Below, one piece after another: positions 9,062 to 17,214 of a DNA stretch of 64,000 bases (position 1 is the first letter of the stretch; each line of letters begins with the position of its first letter). This DNA is from Janthinobacterium sp. LM6 (lineage in GTDB: Bacteria; Pseudomonadota; Gammaproteobacteria; Burkholderiales; Burkholderiaceae_D). The notes under the pieces were generated by a model, which was given only the letters and a program-made list of their open reading frames with translations, ran no database searches and had not been told where the DNA came from. The stretch covers positions 5,766,001 to 5,830,000 of the forward strand of contig NZ_CP019510.1 in NCBI RefSeq assembly GCF_002002885.1. The letters run 5' to 3'. A program made the position numbers and the translations under genes.

Positions 9062-11140
9062 TTAAACTAAATTGAGTGCGGACAGCAGCATATCGATCAA
9101 CTTGATGCCGATGAAGGGCAGGACGATGCCGCCCAAGCCGTAGATCAGCAGGTTGCGGCGCAACAGGCTGGCCGCGCCGATGGCCCGGTATTGCACGCCT
9201 TTCAACGCCAGTGGAATCAGCACGACGATGATCAGGGCATTGAAGATCACGGCCGACATGATGGCCGAGGCGGGGCTGGCCAAATGCATGATGTCGAGCG
9301 CCTTCAACTGCGGATAGGTGCCCACGAAGGCGGCCGGGATGATGGCGAAGTACTTGGCGATGTCGTTCGAAATCGAGAACGTCGTCAGCGAACCGCGCGT
9401 CATCAGCATCTGCTTGCCGATTTCAACGATTTCCAGCAGCTTGGTCGGGTTTGAGTCCAGGTCGACCATATTGCCCGCCTCCTTCGCCGCCTGCGTGCCC
9501 GAATTCATGGCCACGGCCACGTCGGCCTGCGCCAGCGCCGGTGCGTCGTTGGTGCCGTCGCCCGTCATCGCCACCAGACGGCCTTCGGACTGGTAGCTGC
9601 GAATCAGTTTCAGCTTGTCTTCCGGCGTCGCCTCGGCGAGGAAATCGTCCACGCCCGCTTCGGCGGCAATCGCGGCGGCCGTCAGCTTGTTGTCGCCCGT
9701 GATCATGACGGTCTTGATGCCCATGCGGCGCAATTCCGCGAAGCGCTCCTTGATGCCGCCCTTGACGATATCCTTCAGTTCCACGACACCCATGACCTTG
9801 CCATCGTCGACCACTACCAGCGGCGTGCTGCCGCGGCGCGCGATGTCGTCGACGGCGCGCGCCACCTCGGCCGGATACGGCTGGCCCAGCGCTTCCACGT
9901 ACTTCTTCATGGAGTCGGCCGCGCCCTTGCGCAGCTGGCGCACCTGCTGCTCGCCAGGGATATCCACGCCGCTCATGCGCGTCTGTGCAGTGAATGGCAC
10001 GAAGGTGGCGTGCAGGCTGGCCATCTCGCGTTCGCGGATGTTGAACTTCTGCTTGGCCAGCACGACGATGCTGCGACCTTCCGGCGTTTCATCGGCCAGC
10101 GAGGCCAGTTGCGCCGCATCGGCCAGCTGCTGCTCCGTCACGCCGGGCGCCGGCACGAAGCTGGAAGCCTGGCGGTTGCCCAGGGTGATGGTGCCCGTTT
10201 TGTCGAGCAGCAGCACGTCCACGTCGCCGGCCGCTTCCACGGCGCGGCCCGAGGTGGCGATCACATTGGCCTGCATCATGCGGCTCATGCCAGCCACGCC
10301 GATGGCGGACAGCAAACCGCCGATGGTGGTCGGAATCAGGCACACGAGCAGCGCGATGAGCACGGTGATCGTCACCGGCGTGCCAGTGCCGGCCGCCGCC
10401 ACGGAAAACAGCGAGTACGGCAGCAAGGTCACGGTGACGATCAGGAACACGATCGACAGCGCCACGAGCAGGATCGTCAGGGCGATCTCGTTCGGCGTCT
10501 TCTGGCGCTTGGCGCCTTCGACCATGGCGATCATGCGGTCGATGAAGGCTTCGCCCGGGTTGACGGAGACGCGCACCAGCAGCCAATCCGACAGCACGCG
10601 CGTGCCGCCCGTGACGGCCGAAAAGTCGCCGCCCGATTCGCGGATCACCGGCGCCGATTCGCCCGTAATGGCGCTTTCGTCGACGGAGGCCACGCCGGCC
10701 GTCACTTCGCCGTCGGCGGGAATCACGTCACCCGCCTCGACCAGCACCGTCATGCCCTTGCGCAGGTCGGTGGCCGGCGTGGGCAGCCAGGACGTGCCGT
10801 ATTTCGGCGTTTGCATTTTCTTTGCCATCACCGTTTGCTTGAGGGCGCGCAGCGAGGCCGCCTGGGCCTTGCTGCGGCCTTCGGCCAGCGCTTCGGCGAA
10901 GTTTGCGAACAGTACGGTAAACCACAGCCACACGGCGACGGCGACGATGAAGCCGAATGGCGCTTCACCCTGGCCATTCAGGGCCTGGATGGCCAGCAGG
11001 GTCGTGATGATGCTGCCGACATAGACGACGAACATCACGGGGCTGCGCCACTGCGTGCGGGGGTCGAGTTTTTTGAACGCATCGACGACGGCGGGGCCAA
11101 TCAGTGCGGAATCGAACAAAGTCAGGCTTGTGCGTGACAT
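9062..11140 (-). CDS. kdpB: Potassium-transporting P-type ATPase subunit KdpB
   Basis: 692 residues, the catalytic subunit of the Kdp pump (P1A ATPase). Visible motifs: TGES actuator loop ([12 protein letters not shown]), phosphorylation motif DKTGTITLG with D313, [11 protein letters not shown] in the nucleotide-binding domain, [14 protein letters not shown], and the hinge [15 protein letters not shown]. Transmembrane helices lie near residues 35-85, 215-275 and 570-690. It hydrolyses ATP to drive K+ through KdpA. Gaps of 9 and 10 bp to its neighbours support one transcript. No anomaly seen. Confidence 0.97.
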   Translation of the reverse strand: MSRTSLTLFDSALIGPAVVDAFKKLDPRTQWRSPVMFVVYVGSIITTLLAIQALNGQGEAPFGFIVAVAVWLWFTVLFANFAEALAEGRSKAQAASLRALKQTVMAKKMQTPKYGTSWLPTPATDLRKGMTVLVEAGDVIPADGEVTAGVASVDESAITGESAPVIRESGGDFSAVTGGTRVLSDWLLVRVSVNPGEAFIDRMIAMVEGAKRQKTPNEIALTILLVALSIVFLIVTVTLLPYSLFSVAAAGTGTPVTITVLIALLVCLIPTTIGGLLSAIGVAGMSRMMQANVIATSGRAVEAAGDVDVLLLDKTGTITLGNRQASSFVPAPGVTEQQLADAAQLASLADETPEGRSIVVLAKQKFNIREREMASLHATFVPFTAQTRMSGVDIPGEQQVRQLRKGAADSMKKYVEALGQPYPAEVARAVDDIARRGSTPLVVVDDGKVMGVVELKDIVKGGIKERFAELRRMGIKTVMITGDNKLTAAAIAAEAGVDDFLAEATPEDKLKLIRSYQSEGRLVAMTGDGTNDAPALAQADVAVAMNSGTQAAKEAGNMVDLDSNPTKLLEIVEIGKQMLMTRGSLTTFSISNDIAKYFAIIPAAFVGTYPQLKALDIMHLASPASAIMSAVIFNALIIVVLIPLALKGVQYRAIGAASLLRRNLLIYGLGGIVLPFIGIKLIDMLLSALNLV

Positions 11141-11149
11141 GGTAGCCTC

Positions 11150-12958
11150 TTATTTGATGAAAAGTTGCAGGTGTTCGACGATCGGGCCCAGGGCCAGCGC
11201 GGGAACGTAATTCAATACGCCGACCAGCACGACAACGCCGATCAGCAGGCCGATGAACATGGGGCCGTGCGTGGGCATGGTGCCGGCATTGGCCGACAGG
11301 CGCTGCTTGGCCGCCAGCGAACCGGCCACCGCCAGCACGGGCACGATCACGCCGAAGCGGCCGAACCACATGGCAATCGCCAGCATCACGTTGTAGAACG
11401 GCGTGTTGGCGGACAGGCCGGCAAACGCGCTGCCGTTGTTGTTGGCCGCCGACGTGAAGGCATACAGTATCTCGGAGAAGCCGTGCGCGCCCGGATTGGC
11501 CACGCCGATCTTGCCCGGTTCGACCATCACGGCGATCGCCGTGCCCGTCAATACGAGGGCTGGCGTAATCAGGATGGCCAGCGACACCATCTTCATTTCA
11601 TAGGCCTGGATTTTCTTGCCCAGGTATTCAGGCGTGCGGCCGATCATCAGGCCGGCGATGAAGACGGCCAGGATGGCGAACATCAGCATGCCGTACAGGC
11701 CCGTGCCCACGCCGCCGAAAATCACTTCGCCGAACTGCATCAGCAGCAGCGGAACCATGCCGCCCAGGGGCATGTAGGAGTCGTGCATGGAATTGACGGC
11801 ACCGCACGATGCGGCCGTCGTCACCGCTGCGAACAGGGTCGAAGAGCTGATGCCGAAGCGCGTTTCCTTGCCTTCCATATTGCCGCCCGATTGCAGACTG
11901 CTGGCCTGCTGGTCCACGCCCAGGCCTTGCAAGGCGGGATTGGCTTGCTGCTCGGCGCTCATCACGCCAGCCGTCATGACGACGAAGATCAGGCTCATCG
12001 CGGCCAGCACGGCCCAGCCCTGGCGCAGGTCGCCCACCATGCGGCCGAATGTGAAGCACAGGCCGGCGGGAATGATGAAGATGGCCAGCATCTGCAGGAA
12101 GTTCGACAGCACGGTCGGATTTTCGTACGGGTGCGAGGAATTGGCATTGAAGAAGCCGCCGCCATTCGTGCCCAGCAGCTTGATCGATTCCTGCGACGCG
12201 ACGGGGCCCATGGCGATCGTCTGCGTCGTCGCCACTTGCGCTTCCATCACGGGCTTGCCGGCCGCATCGAGCACGGGCTGGCCGTCGGCCGTCGTTTTCG
12301 GCGTTTCATACGCCACGTGGTCGAGCAGGGTCACTTCCTTGTAGGCGGAAAAATTCTGGATCATGCCTTCGCCCATGAAGACGACGGACAGGGCCAGGGA
12401 CAGCGGCAGCAGGATGTACAGGGTCGAGCGCACAAGGTCGACCCAGAAATTGCCGATCGATTTGCCCGAGCGCGAGGCGAAGCCGCGCACCAGCGCGAAG
12501 ATCACGGCGATGCCGGTGGCCGCCGAGAAGAAATTCTGGCAGGCCATGCCCAGCATCTGCGTCAAATAGCTCATGGTCTGTTCGCCGCCGTAGCCCTGCC
12601 AGTTGGTGTTGGCGACGAAGCTGACGGTGGTATTGAACGAGGAATCGGGGCTGACGGCACCCAGGCCCTGGGGATTCAAAGGCAGGAAGCCCTGCAGGCG
12701 CTGCAGGCCGTAGACGAAGACGGCGCCCACGGTATTGAAGACGATCAGGGCGATGGCATAGCTTTTCCAGCCCATGGCCTTGTCGGCGGGAAGGCCGGAC
12801 CAGCGGTACAGCAGATTTTCCAGCTTTTGCAGCCAGCCCAGGCCGCGCACGGGGCCATCGCCGGCCACCCTGGCCATGTACAGGCCCAGCGGATAGCCGG
12901 CGGCCAGCAGCACGGCCAGGAAGGCCACCAACAACAGTATCGATTGCGTCGTCATCAC
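11150..12958 (-). CDS. kdpA: Potassium-transporting ATPase subunit KdpA
   Basis: 602 residues, all membrane: about ten hydrophobic helices and four pore-loop repeats of the SKT superfamily, for example NTNWQGYGGEQTMSYLTQM, GTNGGGFFNANSSHPYENP and TSAANNNGSAFAGLSANTP. It selects and translocates K+ with KdpB as motor. Residues about 205-245 carry a periplasmic insertion (DGQPVLDAAGKPVMEAQ) seen in some KdpA. The start overlaps the stop of kdpF by 4 bp. Confidence 0.97.
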   Translation of the reverse strand: MMTTQSILLLVAFLAVLLAAGYPLGLYMARVAGDGPVRGLGWLQKLENLLYRWSGLPADKAMGWKSYAIALIVFNTVGAVFVYGLQRLQGFLPLNPQGLGAVSPDSSFNTTVSFVANTNWQGYGGEQTMSYLTQMLGMACQNFFSAATGIAVIFALVRGFASRSGKSIGNFWVDLVRSTLYILLPLSLALSVVFMGEGMIQNFSAYKEVTLLDHVAYETPKTTADGQPVLDAAGKPVMEAQVATTQTIAMGPVASQESIKLLGTNGGGFFNANSSHPYENPTVLSNFLQMLAIFIIPAGLCFTFGRMVGDLRQGWAVLAAMSLIFVVMTAGVMSAEQQANPALQGLGVDQQASSLQSGGNMEGKETRFGISSSTLFAAVTTAASCGAVNSMHDSYMPLGGMVPLLLMQFGEVIFGGVGTGLYGMLMFAILAVFIAGLMIGRTPEYLGKKIQAYEMKMVSLAILITPALVLTGTAIAVMVEPGKIGVANPGAHGFSEILYAFTSAANNNGSAFAGLSANTPFYNVMLAIAMWFGRFGVIVPVLAVAGSLAAKQRLSANAGTMPTHGPMFIGLLIGVVVLVGVLNYVPALALGPIVEHLQLFIK

Positions 12959-13044
12959 AGTTCCTCCGCCTTCAGCAGCGCCACCAGCAGGTACACGAGC
13001 AGGCCAGCCGACACGACGGCGCCCAGCACATAAAACGCGTTCAT
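12955..13044 (-). CDS. kdpF: KdpF, small subunit of the Kdp complex
   Basis: 29 codons from ATG 13044: MNAFYVLGAVVSAGLLVYLL followed by VALLKAEEL. A single transmembrane helix ends in KAEEL, the typical KdpF pattern (about 29 residues). KdpF stabilises the KdpABC complex in lipid. Both ends overlap: ATGA with kdpA at 12955-12958 and ATGA with the upstream 30-codon peptide at 13041-13044. Confidence 0.93.
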   Translation of the reverse strand: MNAFYVLGAVVSAGLLVYLLVALLKAEEL

Positions 13045-13133
13045 TTGACGCTCCCTAATTTGTCGCAGGCGACGGCAAAGCCGGCCGCCACGACGAAAAA
13101 CACGGCAATCAAGCCGAGATACACGAGATCCAT
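13041..13133 (-). CDS. 30-residue membrane peptide, first gene of the kdp operon
   Basis: Reading from ATG 13133, preceded by the Shine-Dalgarno-like GAGGGTGGGA, the frame encodes MDLVYLGLIAVFFVVAAGFA then VACDKLGSVK and stops at 13041-13043. The stop overlaps the kdpF start as ATGA. It is one hydrophobic helix with a short Cys-Asp-Lys tail. The tight overlap and good ribosome site argue it is translated. I recall similar short peptides annotated ahead of kdpF in other beta- and gammaproteobacteria, without a function. It may be an extra Kdp accessory subunit or a coupling leader. Confidence 0.7.
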   Translation of the reverse strand: MDLVYLGLIAVFFVVAAGFAVACDKLGSVK

Positions 13134-13180
13134 TCCCACCCTCATTCAGGTTTGTTTTGATAGTGAGCAGATTAGCCAAA

Positions 13181-13201
13181 AGGGTCTAAAAAATTCGTAA
13201 A
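13181..13201 (-). promoter_or_regulatory. Candidate KdpE operator upstream of the kdp operon
   Basis: On the minus strand, 48-68 bp upstream of the first kdp codon, the sequence is TTTACGAATTTTTTAGACCC plus T. As I recall it, the E. coli KdpE footprint is TTTA-N4-TTTTTTA-N-ACCC; that spacing and those bases are reproduced exactly. It is the most AT-rich run in the intergenic region. No clear -10/-35 pair could be fixed, as expected for an activator-dependent promoter. Confidence 0.6.
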
Positions 13202-13391
13202 GACTGGGGAGGTGCTTGTAAACAAGATGTAAAAACGGGGGCTTTACCGCATAAAATCCTTCACAATGGGCGCCAAACCACGCGCGCGGCGCACTGTTGT
13301 TGCCTTGGAGTAGCGCTATTGCTCGCCGGACAAGATAGAATGCGCGAGCGTCCGCACAAGGACGCCAAGCCTGCCGCACTGCCCTCCCCCA

Positions 13392-13429
13392 GTGACGCTG
13401 GACGGGATATACTGTATATTCATACAGTT
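13392..13429 (+). promoter_or_regulatory. Promoter overlapped by a LexA (SOS) box upstream of parE
   Basis: TACTGTATATTCATACAGTT at 13410-13429 matches the E. coli-type LexA consensus TACTGTATATATATACAGTA at 17 of 20 positions, with both CTGT and ACAG half-sites intact at N8 spacing. A sigma70-like promoter fits around it: GTGACG at 13392-13397, a 17-bp spacer, and TATATT at 13415-13420 inside the box. Bound LexA would cover the -10. It lies 79 bp before the parE ATG, with no reading frame between. The rest of 13134-13507 holds only this and the KdpE-like site. Confidence 0.75.
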
Positions 13430-13507
13430 ATCGCCGCCGCTGTCATTGCGCCCCGCAGTGCCCTGGCCTGGCGTTCCAACCACTGTCTTTACTTAGCTTG
13501 AACACGT

Positions 13508-15505
13508 ATGGCCACTAAAAAACCAGCATCCGACTACAGCGAATCATCCATCCGTGTCCTGAAAGGACTGGAACCCGTCAAGCAGCGCCCGGGGATGTAC
13601 ACCCGCACTGAAAATCCGCTGCACATCATTCAGGAAGTGATCGACAATGCCTCCGACGAGGCGCTGGGCGGTCATTGCACGCATATCGCCGTGACGCAAA
13701 ACACGGATGGCAGCATCACCGTCGAAGACAATGGCCGCGGCATTCCCGTCGGCCTGCACCCGGAAGAAGGCGTGCCGACGGTGGAAATCGTGTTTACACG
13801 GCTGCACGCGGGCGGCAAGTTCGACAAGGGTTCGGGCGGCGCCTACGCGTTCTCGGGCGGCTTGCACGGCGTCGGCGTATCCGTCACCAATGCGCTGTCG
13901 ACGCGCCTGGAAATCACCGTCTGGCGCAAGGAAAGCGATGGCAACGGCTTGCACCACATGGTGTTTGCCAACGGCGACGTGATCGAGCCCCTGAGTTCCC
14001 GCCCCGCCCCGCGCGACGGGAAAAAATCCGGCACGCGCGTCACGGCCTGGCCCGATGCAAAATACTTTGACTCGCCGAACATCTCGCAAACGGAGCTGCA
14101 ACGCCTGCTGCGCTCGAAAGCCGTGCTGCTGCCGGGCGTGACCGTCACGCTCACCAACGCGAAGACGGGCGACACGCAGACCTGGCAGTACGCGGAAGGC
14201 TTGCGCGGCTACCTGACCGAAACGCTGGCGCAGGTATCGAATGGCGAAACCCTGATTCCCCTGTTCGAAGGCGCGCAATACGCGGGCCCGGACTCGGAAG
14301 GCTTTGCCGAAGGCGAAGGCGCGGCCTGGGTGGTGGCGTGGACGGAAGAGGGCGCCATCGTGCGCGAATCGTATGTCAACCTGATCCCCACCTCGAATGG
14401 AGGCACGCACGAATCGGGCTTGCGCGACGGCCTGTTCGGCGCCGTGAAAAACTTCGTCGAAATGCACTCGCTGCTGCCGAAGGGCGTGAAACTTCTGCCG
14501 GAAGACGTGTTCGCGCGCGCCTCGTTCGTGCTGTCGGCCAAGGTGCTGGACCCGCAATTTCAGGGCCAGATCAAGGAACGCCTGAACTCGCGCGACGCCG
14601 TGCGCCTCGTCTCGACCTTCACCAAGCCGCCGCTGGAACTGTGGCTGAACCAGCACGTCGATTACGGCAAGAAGCTGGCCGAGCTCGTGATCAAGCAGGC
14701 GCAGTCGCGCCAGCGCTCGCTGCAAAAAGTGGAAAAGAAAAAATCCTCGGGCGTCGCAGTCCTTCCCGGCAAGCTGACCGACTGCGAATCGTCGGACATC
14801 ACGCGCAATGAACTGTTCCTCGTCGAGGGTGACTCGGCGGGCGGTTCGGCCAAGATGGGCCGCGACAAGGAATTCCAGGCGATTCTGCCCCTGCGCGGCA
14901 AGGTCTTGAATTCGTGGGAAACGGACCGCGACCGCCTGTTCGCCAATAACGAGATCCACGACATCGCCGTGGCCATCGGCGTCGATCCGCACAGCGTGGG
15001 CGACTCGCCCGACCTGTCCGGCCTGCGCTACGGCAAGATCTGCATCCTGTCGGATGCAGACGTGGACGGCTCGCACATCCAGGTACTGCTGCTGACGCTC
15101 TTCTTCAAGCACTTTCCGGCGCTGATCAACAAGGGCCATATCTGCATCGCCCGTCCGCCGTTGTACCGCGTGGATGCGCCCGCGCGCGGCAAGAAGCCGA
15201 TGCAGAAAATCTACGCGCTCGACGACGGCGAACTACTCGCCATCGAGGACAAGCTGCGCAAGGAAGGCGTGAAACAGGGCGCCTGGTCGATCTCGCGCTT
15301 CAAGGGCCTGGGCGAGATGAACGCCGAGCAGCTGTGGGAAACGACGATGAACCCGGACACGCGCCGCCTGCTGCCCGTCACGCTCGGTGAAGTAGACCAC
15401 ATGGCCTCTGCCTCCCGCTTCAATATGTTGATGGGCAAGGGCGAAGCGGCCGGACGCCGCGCCTGGATCGAAGAACACGGCAATGAGGCGGAGGCGGATA
15501 TCTGA
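13508..15505 (+). CDS. parE: DNA topoisomerase IV subunit B (ParE)
   Basis: 665 residues. GHKL ATPase: QEVIDNASDEALGG (Mg-binding Asn), VEDNGRGIPVG, LHGVGVSVTNALS. TOPRIM: LVEGDSAGGSAKMGRD and ILSDADVDGSHI. The C-terminal GLGEMNAEQLWETTMNP is also typical. The start RVLKGLEPVKQRPGMYT and the length of about 650 favour ParE over GyrB (about 800). It decatenates replicated chromosomes with ParC. The last base of its stop is the first base of the hscC start, so this is the first gene of a four-gene unit ending in parC. Confidence 0.95.
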   Translation: MATKKPASDYSESSIRVLKGLEPVKQRPGMYTRTENPLHIIQEVIDNASDEALGGHCTHIAVTQNTDGSITVEDNGRGIPVGLHPEEGVPTVEIVFTRLHAGGKFDKGSGGAYAFSGGLHGVGVSVTNALSTRLEITVWRKESDGNGLHHMVFANGDVIEPLSSRPAPRDGKKSGTRVTAWPDAKYFDSPNISQTELQRLLRSKAVLLPGVTVTLTNAKTGDTQTWQYAEGLRGYLTETLAQVSNGETLIPLFEGAQYAGPDSEGFAEGEGAAWVVAWTEEGAIVRESYVNLIPTSNGGTHESGLRDGLFGAVKNFVEMHSLLPKGVKLLPEDVFARASFVLSAKVLDPQFQGQIKERLNSRDAVRLVSTFTKPPLELWLNQHVDYGKKLAELVIKQAQSRQRSLQKVEKKKSSGVAVLPGKLTDCESSDITRNELFLVEGDSAGGSAKMGRDKEFQAILPLRGKVLNSWETDRDRLFANNEIHDIAVAIGVDPHSVGDSPDLSGLRYGKICILSDADVDGSHIQVLLLTLFFKHFPALINKGHICIARPPLYRVDAPARGKKPMQKIYALDDGELLAIEDKLRKEGVKQGAWSISRFKGLGEMNAEQLWETTMNPDTRRLLPVTLGEVDHMASASRFNMLMGKGEAAGRRAWIEEHGNEAEADI

Positions 15506-17214
15506 TGATCATCGGCATCGACCTGGGCACCACCAACAGCCTGGTCGCCATTTGGCGCGACGGCAAGGCTTCCATCATCCCGAATGCGCTCGGTGAACAC
15601 CTGACGCCGTCGTGCGTGAGCATCGATGACGACGGCACCGTGCTGGTGGGCCGCGCCGCGCGCGAGCGCCTGCAGACGCACCCGCAGCTGACGGCGGCCG
15701 TCTTCAAACGCTACATGGGCAGCGAAAAGAAGATCACCCTCGGCACGCAGCAATTCCGCCCGGAAGAACTGTCGTCGATGGTGCTGCGCGCGCTGAAGGA
15801 AGATGCCGAAGCCTTTTTGGGGCACAAGGTCGAGGAAGCCATCATTACGGTGCCCGCGTATTTCAGCGATGCGCAGCGCAAGGCCACGCGCATCGCGGGA
15901 CAACTGGCGGGCTTGCGCGTGGAGCGGCTGCTGAACGAGCCGACGGCCGCCGCGCTGGCCTACGGCATCCGCGACAAGGAACAGGAAAGCAAATTCCTCG
16001 TCTTCGACCTGGGCGGCGGCACGTTTGACGTGTCGATCCTGGAACTGTTCGAAGGCGTGATGGAAGTGCGCGCCTCGGCCGGCGACAATTTTCTGGGCGG
16101 CGAAGACTTCGTCACCGTGCTGGTCGACGCCTTTTTGGAAGGCAGCGGCTTGCGCGATGCGGCCGGCAGCCGCCTGTTCGACCCGCGCCAGCAGCAGCTG
16201 CTGCGCGATGAGGCAGAGCGCGTCAAGCGCTTGCTGTCGGAGCAGCCGTCCGTGCGCATGGCCACACGCTACCAGGACAAGGAATACAGCTGGGAGATCG
16301 GCGAAGACAAACTGGCGCAATTGTGCGAGCCCCTGCTGGCGCGCTTGCGCCTGCCCGTGGAGCGGGCGCTGCGCGACGCCACCATCCGCGCCGCGGAATT
16401 GAATGAAGTGGTGCTGGCCGGCGGCGCCACGCGCATGCCGCTGGTGCGTAAACTCGTCTCGCGCATGTTCGGCCGCTTCCCCGCCATCCACCTGGATCCG
16501 GACGAAGCCGTGGCGCTGGGAGCCGCCGTGCAGGCGGGCCTGAAGATGCGCGACTCTGCCCTCGATGAAGTGGTGATGACGGACGTGGCGCCGTACTCGC
16601 TGGGCATTTCGATTTCGCGCCAGGTCGGCGCGAACCAATATGAAGGCGGGCATTACCTGCCCATCATCGAGCGTAACTCCGTGGTGCCCGTCTCCCGCAC
16701 GGAAAACATCACCACCATCTACGACAACCAGAAGGAAATCAACGTGGCGATCTTCCAGGGCGAGTCGCGCCTGGTGGCCGACAACGTCTTCCTCGGCAAG
16801 ATCAGCTTCCCGATACCCGCAAAAAAGGCGGGCGAGATCGGAATCGACGTGCGCTTCACCTACGACGTCAGCGGCGTGCTGGAAGCGGAAGTGACGGTGC
16901 TGGCCACGCAGGAAAAGCACAAGATGGTCATCAGCGACAATGCGGGCGTGATGACGCCGGAACAGATCGAGCAGCGCTTTGCGGAACTGGCCGACCTGAA
17001 GATCCACCCCCGCGAGCAGATAGAAAACCGCACCCTGGTCACGCGCGCCGACCGCCTGTATGAACAGTCGCTGGGCGACGTGCGCCAATACCTGGCGGCG
17101 CACACGGCCAATTTCCAGGCCGCGCTGGAAACGCAGGACCCGAACACCATCCGCAAGGCGCGCCAGGCATTGGATGAGGTGCTGCGCCAGGTCGAGAGCG
17201 AGAGCTTTTTGTAG
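15505..17214 (+). CDS. hscC: HscC-type Hsp70 chaperone
   Basis: 569 residues, an Hsp70 lacking the long C-terminal lid of DnaK (about 640). N-terminal ATPase: IIGIDLGTTNSLVAIW (phosphate 1), FLVFDLGGGTFDVSILEL (phosphate 2), VVLAGGATRMPLVRKLV (adenosine). A beta-sandwich substrate domain and a short helical lid follow (ETQDPNTIRKARQAL). Vocabulary such as FKRYMGSEKKI and APYSLGISISR matches the HscC branch (Hsc62). It starts inside the parE stop (TGATG) and abuts the J-protein start, its likely cochaperone. Client proteins are unknown. Confidence 0.88.
   Translation: MIIGIDLGTTNSLVAIWRDGKASIIPNALGEHLTPSCVSIDDDGTVLVGRAARERLQTHPQLTAAVFKRYMGSEKKITLGTQQFRPEELSSMVLRALKEDAEAFLGHKVEEAIITVPAYFSDAQRKATRIAGQLAGLRVERLLNEPTAAALAYGIRDKEQESKFLVFDLGGGTFDVSILELFEGVMEVRASAGDNFLGGEDFVTVLVDAFLEGSGLRDAAGSRLFDPRQQQLLRDEAERVKRLLSEQPSVRMATRYQDKEYSWEIGEDKLAQLCEPLLARLRLPVERALRDATIRAAELNEVVLAGGATRMPLVRKLVSRMFGRFPAIHLDPDEAVALGAAVQAGLKMRDSALDEVVMTDVAPYSLGISISRQVGANQYEGGHYLPIIERNSVVPVSRTENITTIYDNQKEINVAIFQGESRLVADNVFLGKISFPIPAKKAGEIGIDVRFTYDVSGVLEAEVTVLATQEKHKMVISDNAGVMTPEQIEQRFAELADLKIHPREQIENRTLVTRADRLYEQSLGDVRQYLAAHTANFQAALETQDPNTIRKARQALDEVLRQVESESFL

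Noticed and set aside
11165-13033. 622-codon frame opposite kdpA
   Set aside because: His/Gln/Arg-rich shadow of the KdpA codons; no start site or domain.
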